Shown piece after piece: positions 17,485-26,909 of a stretch of 64,000 nt of DNA. Position 1 is the stretch's first letter. The number at the start of each line of letters is the position of its first letter. Under the pieces are notes generated by a model. It saw nothing but the letters and a program-made list of their open reading frames with translations, made no database searches and was not told the DNA's origin. A program made the position numbers and the translations under genes. The DNA is from Agromyces sp. H66 (GTDB lineage Bacteria > Actinomycetota > Actinomycetes > Actinomycetales > Microbacteriaceae), in the NCBI RefSeq assembly GCF_004959775.1, contig NZ_SJZG01000002.1, positions 372,001-436,000 on the forward strand, given 5' to 3'.

Positions 17485-17958
17485 TCACTCGACGGGGCGT
17501 GCGGGGATCCGGCCGTGCTCGGCTCGCAGCTGGCCGATCGCCGACTCGAAGTCGTCGAGCGACTCGAAGGCCTGGTAGACGCTCGCGAACCGCAGGTAGG
17601 CGACCTCGTCGAGCTCGCGCAGCGGCGGCAGGATCGCGAGGCCGATGTCGTTCGCCTCGATCTGGGACGCGCCCGTCGACCGGATCGTCTCCTCGACCTT
17701 CTGCGCCAGCACGGCCAGGTCGGAGTCGGTGACGGGTCGGCCCTGGCACGCCTTCTTCACTCCGGCGACGACCTTCTCGCGGCTGAACGGCTCGATCACG
17801 CCCGACCGCTTGATCACGGCGAGGCTCGCCGTCTCGGTCGTGGAGAACCTCCGGCCGCACTCGGGGCACTGCCGGCGGCGCCGGATCGAGAGGCCGTCGT
17901 CGCTCGTGCGCGAGTCGATGACGCGGGAATCCGGGTGACGGCAGAACGGACAGTGCAT
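17485..17958 (-). CDS. nrdR: transcriptional repressor NrdR
   Basis: ATP/dATP-sensing repressor of ribonucleotide reductase genes. 157 residues: zinc ribbon [15 protein letters not shown]...CPECGRRF (cysteines 3, 6, 31, 34) followed by the ATP-cone domain ([24 protein letters not shown]). Complete and canonical. The ATG lies 9 nt after a TAGGCT box (17968-17973) with GGAGG squeezed between, so the leader is very short. No ribonucleotide reductase genes are in the window, so its targets are elsewhere. Confidence 0.96.
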   Translation of the reverse strand: MHCPFCRHPDSRVIDSRTSDDGLSIRRRRQCPECGRRFSTTETASLAVIKRSGVIEPFSREKVVAGVKKACQGRPVTDSDLAVLAQKVEETIRSTGASQIEANDIGLAILPPLRELDEVAYLRFASVYQAFESLDDFESAIGQLRAEHGRIPARPVE

Positions 17959-18046
17959 GGTGCCTCCAGCCTAGCGGCGCACCGCCGGGCGTCGCCGGCG
18001 TTCGCCGAGGGCGCGCGGTGGGCGTGCTGCGCCCGGGCGCGCCGCG

Positions 18047-19354
18047 TCAGTCGGCGAAGCGCGCGGCGACCGCCTCGCCGTGCGCGGGCAGGTCCTCCGC
18101 GGCCGAGAGCGCGGCGATCGCGGGCGAGACCTCGCGGAGCGCGTCGGCGTCGTAGCGCACGACCTGCTGCGGCCGAAGGAATGTCGCCGCCGAGAGACCG
18201 GCAGCGTAGCGGGCCTGGCCGCCCGTGGGCAGCACGTGGTTCGACCCCGCCGCGTAATCGCCGAGGCTGACCGGGGCGTAGTCGCCGACGAAGATCGCGC
18301 CGGCGTTCTCGATGCGGGCGAGGGCGGCCTCGGGGTCGCGCACCTGGATCTCGAGGTGCTCGGGGCCGAACGCGTTGGCGAATTCGGTGGCCTGCTCGAG
18401 GTCGTCGACGAGCACGAGCGCCGACTGGGCACCCTCGACGGCGGTGCGAACTCTCGTCGAGTGCTTCGTCGCCGCGACCCTCGCCTCGAGCCGCTCGAGC
18501 ACGCGGGCGGCGAACTCCGGCGAATCGGTGACGAGCACGGCCGCCGCGAGCTCGTCGTGCTCGGCCTGGCTCACGAGGTCGGCGGCCACGAAGTCGGGGT
18601 CGGCGGAGTCGTCGGCGATCACGAGGATGTCGGTGGGGCCTGCCTCGGCGTCGATGCCCGTGACGCCCTGCACGAGCCGCTTGGCGGCCGCGACGAACAC
18701 GTTGCCGGGGCCGGTGACCCGCTGCACCGGCTCGAGCCCGATGCCCGGCACGCCGTACGCGAAGGCGCCGATCGCGCCGGCGCCGCCCATGGCGTAGACC
18801 TCGGTGACGCCGAGCAGCGCGGCCACCCCCGCGACGACGGGGTGCACGCGCCCGCCGAACGCCTCCTGCGGCGGAGAGGCCAGCGCGATGGAGCGCACGC
18901 CCGCGACCTGTGCCGGCACGACGTTCATGACGACGCTCGACGGGTAGACGGCCTTGCCGCCCGGCACGTAGAGTCCCACGCGCGCGACGGGCTGCCAGCG
19001 CTGCTCGACGACCGCGCCGGACGCGAGCACGGTGCGCTGAGGCGCCGGCACCTGGGCACGGCTCGCGGCGCGGACGCGCTCGACGGCGGCCTCGATCGCC
19101 GAGCGGATGTCGGGGTCGAGCGCCTCGAGGGCGGCGTCGAGCTCGGCGGCCGGCACCCGCACGGCCGCGGGCCGCACCCGGTCGAATCGCTCCGCCTGGT
19201 CGAGCAGCGCCGCCTCGCCGCGTTCGCGCACGTCGTCGATGAGCGCCCGCGCGCCGTCGAGCGCCGCCGTGACGTCGGTCGCGGCGCGCGGCACGACGGC
19301 CAGCAGTTCGCTCGGGGTCGGACGGGTTCCGCGGAGGTCGATGGGTCGCAGCAT
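18047..19354 (-). CDS. hisD: histidinol dehydrogenase
   Basis: Zinc enzyme that oxidises L-histidinol to L-histidine with NAD, the last step of histidine synthesis. 435 residues with the expected motifs: GLYVPGGKAVYPSSVVMN, AYGVPGIGLEPVQRVTGPGNVFVAAAKR, DLVSQAEHDELA (zinc ligands near residue 260), AFGPEHLEIQV and GSNHVLPTGGQAR. A TAGGCT box at 19364-19369 ends 9 nt before the ATG. It is a lone his gene here; the next gene downstream is nrdR. Confidence 0.96.
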   Translation of the reverse strand: MLRPIDLRGTRPTPSELLAVVPRAATDVTAALDGARALIDDVRERGEAALLDQAERFDRVRPAAVRVPAAELDAALEALDPDIRSAIEAAVERVRAASRAQVPAPQRTVLASGAVVEQRWQPVARVGLYVPGGKAVYPSSVVMNVVPAQVAGVRSIALASPPQEAFGGRVHPVVAGVAALLGVTEVYAMGGAGAIGAFAYGVPGIGLEPVQRVTGPGNVFVAAAKRLVQGVTGIDAEAGPTDILVIADDSADPDFVAADLVSQAEHDELAAAVLVTDSPEFAARVLERLEARVAATKHSTRVRTAVEGAQSALVLVDDLEQATEFANAFGPEHLEIQVRDPEAALARIENAGAIFVGDYAPVSLGDYAAGSNHVLPTGGQARYAAGLSAATFLRPQQVVRYDADALREVSPAIAALSAAEDLPAHGEAVAARFAD

Positions 19355-19401
19355 GGCCCTGTCAGCCTACCGGCGCAGGCTGGGCGCGACCTCGGCGCGC
19401 G

Positions 19402-22400
19402 TCACACGAGGCAGTTCGGCCCGAGCAGGCTCTTGAGCTCGCCGTAGAGGTCGGCCGTGACCTGCACCGGGTACGGGAGCTCGAACACGCGAGCCGTGCG
19501 GCCCTTCACGAGTTTCAGTCGCACCTCGGTGTCGCCCCGGTGCCGGATGAGCACGTCGCCGAGCGCCGCGATCGTGTCGGTCGTGGCGCGCACGTCAGGC
19601 AGCGAGATGACCACGGGTCCGGATTCGTCGCCCTGGCCGAGCTCGGGGGTGAACACGCTGTACGCGTGCAGGTTCATGCCGTCGTCGCGCATGCTGACCC
19701 GCCCGCGCACCACCACGATCGAGTCGCCCTTCAGGCCGGGGGCGAACTCCTGGTACGCCTTGCCCATGAACATGACGGTGATCTCGCCGGAGAAGTCCTC
19801 CACCTGGATCATGCCGTACTGGTTGCCGCTCTGACGTGCGACGCGGTGCTGCACGCTCGTGACGAGCCCGGCGATCGTGACGGTGTCGCCGTCCTGGGTG
19901 GAATCGGAGCTGACGAGTTCGGTGATGGTCGTCGAGGCGTGCTTCGCGAGCGGGGCCTCGAGGCCGGCGAGGGGGTGGTCGGACACGTACAGGCCGAGCA
20001 TCTCGCGTTCGAACGCGAGCTTGTCGCGCTTGGCCCACTCGGGCCGGTCGGGCACGAGCGACGGCGCGGCCTCTCGCTCGTGATCTTCGAACAGGCTGTC
20101 GAAGTCGAATCCGATGTCGCCGACCTCCTCGGCGCGCTTCTCCTTCACGACCGACTCGACCGCGCCCTCGTGGATCTCGACGAGCGCACGTCGGGTGTGC
20201 CCCAGCGAGTCGAAGGCCCCGGCCTTGACGAGGGATTCGACCGTGCGCTTGTTCGCGACCTGCACGGGCACCTTCTTCAGGAAGTCGTGGAACGACTCGA
20301 AGCGCCCCTTCTCCTCGCGGGCGGCGCGGATCGCGTCCACGACGTTGAAGCCGACGTTGCGCACCGCGCCGAGTCCGAACCGGATGTCGTCGCCGACCGC
20401 GGCGAAGAAGCCGATCGATTCGTTCACGTCGGGCGGCAGCACCTTGATGCCCATGCGCCGGCACTCGTTGAGGTAGAGCGCGAGCTTGTCGCGCGCGTCG
20501 CCGACGCTCGTGAGGAGCGCGGCCATGTACTCGGCCGGGAAGTGCGCCTTGAGGTACGCGGTCCAGTAGCTGAGCACGCCGTAGGCGGCCGAGTGGGCTT
20601 TGTTGAACGCGTAGTCGGAGAAGGGCAGCAGGATGTCCCAGAGGGTCTTGATCGCGGCATCCGAGAACCCGTTGGCCTTCATGCCGGCCGAGAAGCCCTC
20701 GTACTGCTTGTCGAGCTCGGACTTCTTCTTCTTGCCCATCGCGCGGCGCAGGATGTCGGCCTGGCCGAGTGAGAACCCGGCGACGCGCTGGGCGATCGCC
20801 ATCACCTGCTCCTGGTAGATGATGAGGCCGTAGCTCGTGTCGAGGATGTCCTTCAGCGGCTCCTCGAGCTCGGGATGGATGGGCGTGATCGGCTGCAGGC
20901 CGTTCTTGCGCAGCGCGTAGTTGATGTGCGAGTTCGCGCCCATCGGGCCGGGGCGATAGAGCGCGATGACGGCCGAGATGTCCTCGAAGTTGTCGGGCTT
21001 CATCTGGCGGAGGAGCGAGCGCATCGGCCCGCCGTCGAGCTGGAACACGCCGAGGGTGTCGCCGCGCGAGAGGAGTGCGTACGCCTCGGGGTCGTCGAGC
21101 GCGAGGTCTTCGAGCACCGGCCGGAAGCCGCGGTTCGCCTCGATGTTGTCGAGCGCGTCGTCGATGATCGTGAGGTTCCGCAGCCCCAGGAAGTCCATCT
21201 TGATGAGCCCGAGCGACTCGCACGCGGGGTAGTCGAACTGCGTGACGATCTGGCCGTCCTGCTCCCGCTTCATGATCGGGATGATGTCGATGAGCGGGTC
21301 GCTCGACATGATGACGCCCGCGGCGTGCACGCCCCACTGGCGCTTCAGGTTCTCGAGCCCGAGGGCCGTCTCGAAGACCGTCTTGGCCTCGGGGTCGGTC
21401 TCGATGAGGGCCCGGATGTCGCCGGCCTCCTTGTACCGCGGATGCTTCGGATCGACGATGCCCGACAGCGGGATGTCCTTGCCCATGATGGCGGGCGGCA
21501 TCGCCTTCGTGAGCTTCTCCCCCATGCCGAACGGGAAGCCGAGCACTCGCGACGAGTCCTTCAGGGCCTGCTTGGCCTTGATGGTGCCGTACGTCACGAT
21601 CTGGGCGACTCGCTCGTCGCCGTACTTCTCGGTGACGTAGCGGATCACCTCGCCGCGCCGGCGCTCGTCGAAGTCCACGTCGAAGTCGGGCATCGAGACG
21701 CGATCGGGGTTCAGGAACCGCTCGAAGATGAGGCCGTGCTGCAGCGGGTCGAGGTCGGTGATGCGCATGGCGTACGCGGCCATCGAGCCCGCACCGGAGC
21801 CACGGCCCGGGCCGACGCGGATGCCGTTGTTCTTCGACCAGTTGATGAAGTCGGCGACGACGAGGAAGTAGCCGGGGAAGCCCATCTGGGTGATGACGCC
21901 GACCTCGTAGTCCGCCTGACGACGCACGTCGTCGGGGATGCCGTTCGGGTACCGCACGTGCAGGCCCCGCTCGACCTCCTTCACGAACCAGCTCTCCTCG
22001 CTCTCGCCCTCGGGCACGGGGAACCGCGGCATGTAGTTCGCGCTCGTGTTGAACTGCACGTTCACGCGCTCGGCGATGAGGAGGGTGTTGTCGCACGCCT
22101 CGGGGTGGTCGCGGAAGACGTGCCGCATCTCGGCGGCGGTCTTCAGGTAGAAGTCGTCGGCGTCGAACTTGAAGCGGTTCGGGTCGTCGAGCGTGGATCC
22201 GGATTGCACGCACAGGAGCGCCGCGTGGCTCTTCGCGTCGTGCGCGTGCGTGTAGTGCAGGTCGTTCGTCGCGACGAGCGGCAGGTCGAGTTGCCTGGCG
22301 AGCCGCAGCAGATCGTCCATGATGCGGCGCTCGATGCCGAGGCCGTGGTCCATCACCTCGGCGAAGTAGTTCTCACGGCCGAAGATGTCACGGTAGTCGG

Positions 22401-22920
22401 ATGCCGCCTTCAGCGCCTCGTCGTACTGGCCGAGCCGGAGCCTGGTCTGCACCTCCCCCGACGGGCAGCCCGTCGTGGCGATCAGGCCCGTCGCATACGT
22501 CTGCAGCAGCTCGCGGTCCATGCGCGGCTTGAAGTAGTAGCCCTCGATCGACGCGCGGCTCGAGAGCCGGAACAGGTTGTGCATGCCCTCCGTGGTCTCG
22601 GCGAGCAGCGTCATGTGCGTGTAGGCACCGGAGCCCGAGACGTCGTCGCCGCCGCCGTTGCCCCACCGAACCCGGGTCTTGTCGCTGCGGTGCGTGCCCG
22701 GCGTGACATAGGCCTCGGTGCCGATGATCGGCTTGATCCCGGCGTCGGTGGCCTGCTTCCAGAAGTCGTACGCGCCGAACACGTTGCCGTGGTCGGTGAC
22801 GGCCACGGCGGGCATGCCCTCGTCCTTCGCCTTCTGGATGAGCTCCCCGACCCTGGCCGCGCCGTCGAGCATCGAGTACTCGCTGTGCACGTGCAGATGG
22901 ACGAAGGAATCGGCGGCCAC
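19402..22920 (-). CDS. dnaE: DNA polymerase III alpha subunit (DnaE1 type)
   Basis: Replicative polymerase, 1172 residues. The N-terminal PHP domain begins FVHLHVHSEYSMLDGAAR, the C-family catalytic core has GPGRGSGAGSM and the metal-binding acidic motif PDFDVDFDERRRGEVI near residue 410, then YAFNKAHSAAYG, a helix-hairpin-helix and an OB-fold (DTVTIAGLVTSVQHRVARQSGNQ...). The PHP metal-binding HLHVH is intact, consistent with retained proofreading activity as known for actinobacterial DnaE1. GTG start at 22920 behind GAGGAG; the -10 candidate TAGACT lies at 22966-22971. Confidence 0.97.
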   Translation of the reverse strand: MAADSFVHLHVHSEYSMLDGAARVGELIQKAKDEGMPAVAVTDHGNVFGAYDFWKQATDAGIKPIIGTEAYVTPGTHRSDKTRVRWGNGGGDDVSGSGAYTHMTLLAETTEGMHNLFRLSSRASIEGYYFKPRMDRELLQTYATGLIATTGCPSGEVQTRLRLGQYDEALKAASDYRDIFGRENYFAEVMDHGLGIERRIMDDLLRLARQLDLPLVATNDLHYTHAHDAKSHAALLCVQSGSTLDDPNRFKFDADDFYLKTAAEMRHVFRDHPEACDNTLLIAERVNVQFNTSANYMPRFPVPEGESEESWFVKEVERGLHVRYPNGIPDDVRRQADYEVGVITQMGFPGYFLVVADFINWSKNNGIRVGPGRGSGAGSMAAYAMRITDLDPLQHGLIFERFLNPDRVSMPDFDVDFDERRRGEVIRYVTEKYGDERVAQIVTYGTIKAKQALKDSSRVLGFPFGMGEKLTKAMPPAIMGKDIPLSGIVDPKHPRYKEAGDIRALIETDPEAKTVFETALGLENLKRQWGVHAAGVIMSSDPLIDIIPIMKREQDGQIVTQFDYPACESLGLIKMDFLGLRNLTIIDDALDNIEANRGFRPVLEDLALDDPEAYALLSRGDTLGVFQLDGGPMRSLLRQMKPDNFEDISAVIALYRPGPMGANSHINYALRKNGLQPITPIHPELEEPLKDILDTSYGLIIYQEQVMAIAQRVAGFSLGQADILRRAMGKKKKSELDKQYEGFSAGMKANGFSDAAIKTLWDILLPFSDYAFNKAHSAAYGVLSYWTAYLKAHFPAEYMAALLTSVGDARDKLALYLNECRRMGIKVLPPDVNESIGFFAAVGDDIRFGLGAVRNVGFNVVDAIRAAREEKGRFESFHDFLKKVPVQVANKRTVESLVKAGAFDSLGHTRRALVEIHEGAVESVVKEKRAEEVGDIGFDFDSLFEDHEREAAPSLVPDRPEWAKRDKLAFEREMLGLYVSDHPLAGLEAPLAKHASTTITELVSSDSTQDGDTVTIAGLVTSVQHRVARQSGNQYGMIQVEDFSGEITVMFMGKAYQEFAPGLKGDSIVVVRGRVSMRDDGMNLHAYSVFTPELGQGDESGPVVISLPDVRATTDTIAALGDVLIRHRGDTEVRLKLVKGRTARVFELPYPVQVTADLYGELKSLLGPNCLV

Positions 22921-22965
22921 TGGGCTCCTCTTCGGTGTTGCTGCGAGCGGGGTGGGGGGTCTCCC

Positions 22966-22971
22966 AGTCTA
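22966..22971 (-). promoter_or_regulatory. candidate -10 box of dnaE (TAGACT)
   Basis: TAGACT on the minus strand lies 45 nt before the GTG start in the 68-bp gap downstream of the pseudouridine synthase gene, so dnaE may have its own promoter. Confidence 0.35.
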
Positions 22972-22988
22972 GGGTCGACCGCCCACGT

Positions 22989-23909
22989 TCAATCCTGCCG
23001 CAGCACCTCGAGCGCATGGGCGAGATCGGCCGGATAGTCCGATACGAACGTCGTCCATTCGCCGGATCCGGGGTGCGCGAACGACAACCGGTGGGCGTGC
23101 AGCCACTGCCGTTCGAGGCCGAGCCGCGCCGACAGGGTCGGATCTGCGCCGTACATGGCATCACCGGCGCAGGGATGCCGCTGCGCCGCCATGTGCACGC
23201 GGATCTGGTGCGTACGGCCGGTCTCGAGGTGCACCTCGAGGAGGGATGCGTACGGGAACGCCTCGATCGTCTCGTAGTGGGTCACGGCGTGCTTGCCGCC
23301 CGCCACCACGGCGAACTTCCACTCCGAACGCGGATGACGGCCGACCGGCGCATCGATCGTGCCGGACAGCGGATCGGGATGGCCCTGCACCACGGTGTGG
23401 TAGATCTTCTCGACCTCGCGGTCGTGGAACTGCCGCTTCAGGTCGGTGTAGGCGCGTTCCGACTTCGCGACCACCATGAGGCCGCTCGTGCCCTGGTCGA
23501 GCCGGTGCACCACGCCCTGCCGCTCGGGCGCGCCCGAGGTGGAGATGCGGTACCCGGCGGCAGCGAGCGCGCCGACGACGGTCGGGCCCTCCCAGCCGAG
23601 CGAGGGATGCGCCGCGACGCCCGGGGGCTTGTCGACCACGACGAAGTCGTCGTCGTCGTGCACGATGCCGAGGTCGGGCACCGGGATCGCCTCGACCTCG
23701 AGGGCTCGCGGCGGCTCCCAGCTCACCTCGAGCCACGCGCCGCCCCGGAGGCGGTCGGACTTGTCGACGCGTGCCCCGTCGAGCTCGGCGCCGCCGGCCG
23801 ACGCGATGTCGGCCGCCTGCGTGCGGGAGAAGCCGAGGAGCTTCGCGAGGCCCTGGTCGACGCGCACGCCGTCGAGCCCGTCGGGCACGGGGAACGAGCG
23901 GTGCTCCAT
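22989..23909 (-). CDS. RluD-family 23S rRNA pseudouridine synthase
   Basis: Isomerises uridines to pseudouridine in 23S rRNA. 306 residues: an N-terminal S4 RNA-binding domain ([31 protein letters not shown]), then the catalytic domain with [13 protein letters not shown], the active-site motif [17 protein letters not shown] (aspartate nucleophile), and [24 protein letters not shown]. Start is ATG 23909, 2 nt after the lspA stop; the frame is open upstream through lspA but only as an antiphase reading. The lspA-rluD pairing is common in bacteria. Confidence 0.93.
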   Translation of the reverse strand: MEHRSFPVPDGLDGVRVDQGLAKLLGFSRTQAADIASAGGAELDGARVDKSDRLRGGAWLEVSWEPPRALEVEAIPVPDLGIVHDDDDFVVVDKPPGVAAHPSLGWEGPTVVGALAAAGYRISTSGAPERQGVVHRLDQGTSGLMVVAKSERAYTDLKRQFHDREVEKIYHTVVQGHPDPLSGTIDAPVGRHPRSEWKFAVVAGGKHAVTHYETIEAFPYASLLEVHLETGRTHQIRVHMAAQRHPCAGDAMYGADPTLSARLGLERQWLHAHRLSFAHPGSGEWTTFVSDYPADLAHALEVLRQD

Positions 23910-23911
23910 GC

Positions 23912-24580
23912 TCAGGACTCGGCGGCCCGGGGCGTGCCGGAGAGCGGCGTCCGCCCGTCGCCCGAGGCGTCGGCGTCGGGCTCGTCGGTCGTGGTCGGCC
24001 CCGGTGCGTCGGCCGCCGGTGCGGCCTCCGCCGGTGCGGCGTCGGCCGTGGCATCCGCCCGCTTGGACTCGCGGGTGCCGTCGAGCCCGATCCCGCGGAT
24101 CGTGAGCAGCATGAACAGCACCATGCTCGACACGATGGCGATATCGGCCACGTTGTAGATGGCCGGCAGCAGCCACGGCGTCGAGATGAAGTCGATGACG
24201 TGGCCGAGGCCGAAGCTCGGCTCGCGAAGGAGGCGGTCGGTGAGGTTGCCCAGCACGCCGCCGAGCAGGAGGCCGAAGACGAGTGCCCAGGCGACCGAGC
24301 GGATGCGCCGGGCGAACCACGCGATGAACGTGATGACGCCCGCCGCGAGAATGGTGAAGATCCACGTCATGCCGCTCGCGAGCGAGAAGGCCGCGCCGGG
24401 ATTGCGCACGAACTGCCACTGCAGCAGCGTGCCGAGCACCGGCACGACCTCACCCTCGGTGAGGTTCGTGACGACGAGGTACTTGCTCAGCTGATCGAGG
24501 CCGTACACCACGAGGGCGGCGGCCAGCACGATGACGAGTGCGGTTGCGGTGCCGACCTTCGCGGCCCGCTCAGCCGCCAA
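23912..24580 (-). CDS. lspA: prolipoprotein signal peptidase
   Basis: Aspartic membrane protease that cleaves lipoprotein signal peptides. 222 residues: four transmembrane helices with [11 protein letters not shown], the first catalytic aspartate in GNLTDRLL and the second in YNVADIAI. After the last helix comes an alanine/proline/aspartate-rich tail of about 55 residues that is not part of the enzyme fold and should be disordered in the cytoplasm. The proposed start is TTG at 24580, overlapping divIVA by 11 nt; no ATG or GTG precedes helix 1, but the Shine-Dalgarno is weak, so the exact start is uncertain. Confidence 0.9.
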   Translation of the reverse strand: MAAERAAKVGTATALVIVLAAALVVYGLDQLSKYLVVTNLTEGEVVPVLGTLLQWQFVRNPGAAFSLASGMTWIFTILAAGVITFIAWFARRIRSVAWALVFGLLLGGVLGNLTDRLLREPSFGLGHVIDFISTPWLLPAIYNVADIAIVSSMVLFMLLTIRGIGLDGTRESKRADATADAAPAEAAPAADAPGPTTTDEPDADASGDGRTPLSGTPRAAES

Positions 24581-25247
24581 AGCCCTGGAAGGTCGGAGCC
24601 GGTGTCTGCTCGTTCACCGGCGCCGAGAAGCCCTGGCTGCCCGAGACCTGCACGGGTGCTGCGGTGTCGAGCTCGCGCAGCTGGCCCTCGATGTAGCTCT
24701 TCAGCTTCTGCCGGTACTCGCGCTCGAAGACGCGGAGCTCGTCGACCCGCTTCTCGAGGGCGATGCGCTCCTGGTCGAGGATGCCCATCTGCGCACGCTG
24801 CTTCGCCTCGGCCTCGGCGACCACGCGCGCGGCCGTCGCGTGACCCTCGGCGATGAGCGCGTCGCGCTTCTCGATGCCCTCGCGCACGTGCTCCTCGTGG
24901 AGACGGCGGGCGAGCTGCAGCAGGTTCGTGGTCGAGGTCTGCTCGTCGAGCTCGGACTGCGGCTGGGCGGGCGCCTGCGTGGGCACGGCCACCGTGGGCG
25001 GCGGCGCGGCCGGCTCGGCGTAGACCGCGGCTGGGGCCGGCGCGGCGGGGGCGCCCTTGCCGGCCTCCGCAGCACGGGCCTCGGCCGCGGCCAGCCGTTG
25101 GCGAAGCTCTTCGTTCTCCTGGTTCAGCCGGCGCAGCTCGACGACCACCTCGTCGAGGAAGTCATCGACCTCGTCCTGGTCGTAGCCCTCCCGGAATTTC
25201 GTCGCCTGGAAGCGCTTGTTGACCACATCTTCCGGAGTTAGCGCCAT
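24570..25247 (-). CDS. divIVA: polar scaffold protein DivIVA (Wag31)
   Basis: Coiled-coil protein that marks poles and septa and organises polar cell-wall growth in actinobacteria. 225 residues: N-terminal DivIVA domain ALTPEDVVNKRFQATKFREGYDQDEVDDFLDEV, a first coiled coil (LRRLNQENEELRQRLAAAEARAAEA), an alanine/proline-rich linker, and a long second coiled coil from about residue 120. ATG 25247 is chosen over an upstream in-frame ATG (25286) because it starts the conserved domain and has GGGA 5 nt before it. It lies directly downstream of the division cluster, as is usual. Confidence 0.95.
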   Translation of the reverse strand: MALTPEDVVNKRFQATKFREGYDQDEVDDFLDEVVVELRRLNQENEELRQRLAAAEARAAEAGKGAPAAPAPAAVYAEPAAPPPTVAVPTQAPAQPQSELDEQTSTTNLLQLARRLHEEHVREGIEKRDALIAEGHATAARVVAEAEAKQRAQMGILDQERIALEKRVDELRVFEREYRQKLKSYIEGQLRELDTAAPVQVSGSQGFSAPVNEQTPAPTFQGFGG

Positions 25248-25363
25248 GGCTTCCCATCCTTTGAATCTGTCGAACTGCTGGATCACGTTCAGCTAACGGT
25301 AGCAAAGACCTCTCGGAGGGCGCAGTGCCGGAGCCGTCGGCATGCCGCCCTCGCAGGAGATCG

Positions 25364-25681
25364 TCAGCCGCTCGACTGCGCGAGTGCCGCCAACCACGAC
25401 ACGACGGTCATCGCGATGATGACCATGAGCATGGCGAGGCTCCACCCGAGGTCGAGTGCGACTTGCCCGATGCGTATCGGCGGCACCAGCCGCCGGAAGA
25501 AGCGCACGGGCGGATCCGTGACGGTGTAGACGGCCTCGACGACCACGAGCCAGGGCCCGCGCGGGCGCCACGACCGGTTGAACGTGCGCACGAGGTCGAG
25601 CACGAATCGCGCCCACATCACGAAGAAGTAGATGAGGAGCAGCGAGTAGAGGATGTTCCAGACGACGGCGAGTGCGCCCAC
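25364..25681 (-). CDS. YggT-family membrane protein
   Basis: A 105-residue protein with two hydrophobic segments (VVWNILYSLLLIYFFVMWARFVLDL and ALDLGWSLAMLMVIIAMTVVSWLAAL) and the family feature DPPVRFFRRLVPPIRIGQVALDLG between them. It starts with GTG 5 nt after the sepF stop. The gene sits between sepF and divIVA as in many Gram-positive bacteria; its role there is unknown, probably at the division site. Confidence 0.9.
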   Translation of the reverse strand: MGALAVVWNILYSLLLIYFFVMWARFVLDLVRTFNRSWRPRGPWLVVVEAVYTVTDPPVRFFRRLVPPIRIGQVALDLGWSLAMLMVIIAMTVVSWLAALAQSSG

Positions 25682-25686
25682 GGCGG

Positions 25687-26172
25687 CTACGCGTGCGTGA
25701 AGAACGACGCGTCGACGTCGCCCTCGGCTTCGCCGGCCTCGCCGGAGACGACCACGTGCGCGGGCGAGAGCAGGAACACCTTGCTCGTCACGCGCTCGAT
25801 CTTGCCGTAGAGGCCCTGGGAGAGGCCGCTCGCGAAGTCGATGAGCCGGCGAGCGTCGCCGTCGGACATCTGCGAGAGGTTGATGATCACGGGCACGCCC
25901 TCGCGGAAGGACTCGGCGATCACCTGGGCGTCACGGTACTGACGCGGGTGCACGGTGAGGATCTCGTTCATCTCCGCCTGCGGTGGGGTCGGTTGGACAG
26001 GGTGCCGTCGCAGCGGCGTGACGGCTGCTCCGGTCTTGGGTGCCGGCGCCGGCGCGGGCGCGGCAGCGTGCACGACGGGTGCCGCGGGCGCGTGCGCCTG
26101 CTGGGGCTCGGTCTCGAACTCCTCGTCGGCGAGTCCGAGATAGACCATGGTCTTCTTGAGCGGGTTCGACAT
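25687..26172 (-). CDS. sepF: cell division protein SepF
   Basis: Membrane anchor of the Z-ring in actinobacteria, which lack FtsA. 161 residues: an N-terminal amphipathic membrane-binding helix ([20 protein letters not shown]), a proline/alanine-rich linker of about 40 residues, and the C-terminal SepF core ([47 protein letters not shown]) that binds the FtsZ C-terminal tail. A TAGCCT box (26204-26209) overlaps the stop codon of the upstream gene and could be its own promoter. Confidence 0.95.
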   Translation of the reverse strand: MSNPLKKTMVYLGLADEEFETEPQQAHAPAAPVVHAAAPAPAPAPKTGAAVTPLRRHPVQPTPPQAEMNEILTVHPRQYRDAQVIAESFREGVPVIINLSQMSDGDARRLIDFASGLSQGLYGKIERVTSKVFLLSPAHVVVSGEAGEAEGDVDASFFTHA

Positions 26173-26203
26173 CGCTGCCTCCGTCTGGGTTCCGTCTCGT
26201 TCG

Positions 26204-26209
26204 AGGCTA
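26204..26209 (-). promoter_or_regulatory. candidate -10 box of sepF (TAGCCT) whose first three bases are the yggS stop codon
   Basis: The TAG at 26209-26207 on the minus strand ends the upstream PLP-protein gene and also begins TAGCCT, which fits TANNNT and lies 31 nt before the sepF ATG. Confidence 0.4.
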
Positions 26210-26878
26210 ACCGGCGTCCGGCCGATTCCCGGTGATTGCCGTCCCGATGCGCAGGTGTGTCGCGCCCTCCAGAATCGCCTCGCGAAAATCGTGGGACATC
26301 CCCATGGACAGATCGGTCGCGTCGGGTGCGAGCTCGCGGATGCGCTCGGAGAGGAGCCGTACCCGGGCGAACGCGGGCCGGGCGGGTTCCCCGAGCGGCG
26401 CGACCGCCATGAGGCCGCGCAGATGCAGTCCCGGCGTCTCGAGCACGTGCTCGACCAGCGCGTCGAGGCCCTCGGGGGCGACGCCGCCGCGCCCGGGGTC
26501 GTCGGTGAGGTCGACCTGCACGAAGCAGTCGACGGATGCCTCGTCGGAACGGAGCGCGTCGACCAGCGACGCCCGGTCGACCGAGTGGATGACCGACGCG
26601 TACGCGCGCACCTGGCGGGCCTTCTTGGACTGCAGTTGCCCGACGAAGTGCCAGCGCAGCCCGAGGCCGGCGAGGGCCTCCGCCTTGGCCTTCGCCTCCT
26701 GATGCCGGTTCTCGCCGACGTCGCGCACGCCGAGCGCCGCGAGCTCCTCGATGAGCGACACCGGCTGGAACTTGGTCACGACGATGGTGGTGATCTCGGA
26801 TGGGCTGCGGCCGGCGTCGCGCGCGGCATCCGCGACGCTGCCCTGCACCGCCGAGAGCCGGTCGGCAAGAGCGCTCAC
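26207..26878 (-). CDS. YggS-family pyridoxal-phosphate homeostasis protein (PLPBP)
   Basis: Cytoplasmic PLP carrier involved in vitamin B6 and amino-acid homeostasis. 223 residues with an alanine-racemase-like barrel: [17 protein letters not shown] (the PLP-binding lysine is in VVTKF), [42 protein letters not shown] and the phosphate-binding [29 protein letters not shown] start at 26878 behind GGGAG; the frame is open upstream across ftsZ only as a shadow. Location just after ftsZ is conserved in Gram-positive bacteria. Confidence 0.93.
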   Translation of the reverse strand: MSALADRLSAVQGSVADAARDAGRSPSEITTIVVTKFQPVSLIEELAALGVRDVGENRHQEAKAKAEALAGLGLRWHFVGQLQSKKARQVRAYASVIHSVDRASLVDALRSDEASVDCFVQVDLTDDPGRGGVAPEGLDALVEHVLETPGLHLRGLMAVAPLGEPARPAFARVRLLSERIRELAPDATDLSMGMSHDFREAILEGATHLRIGTAITGNRPDAG

Positions 26879-26909
26879 GGGTGCTCCCGCTCGGCCGTCG
26901 CGCGCCGGT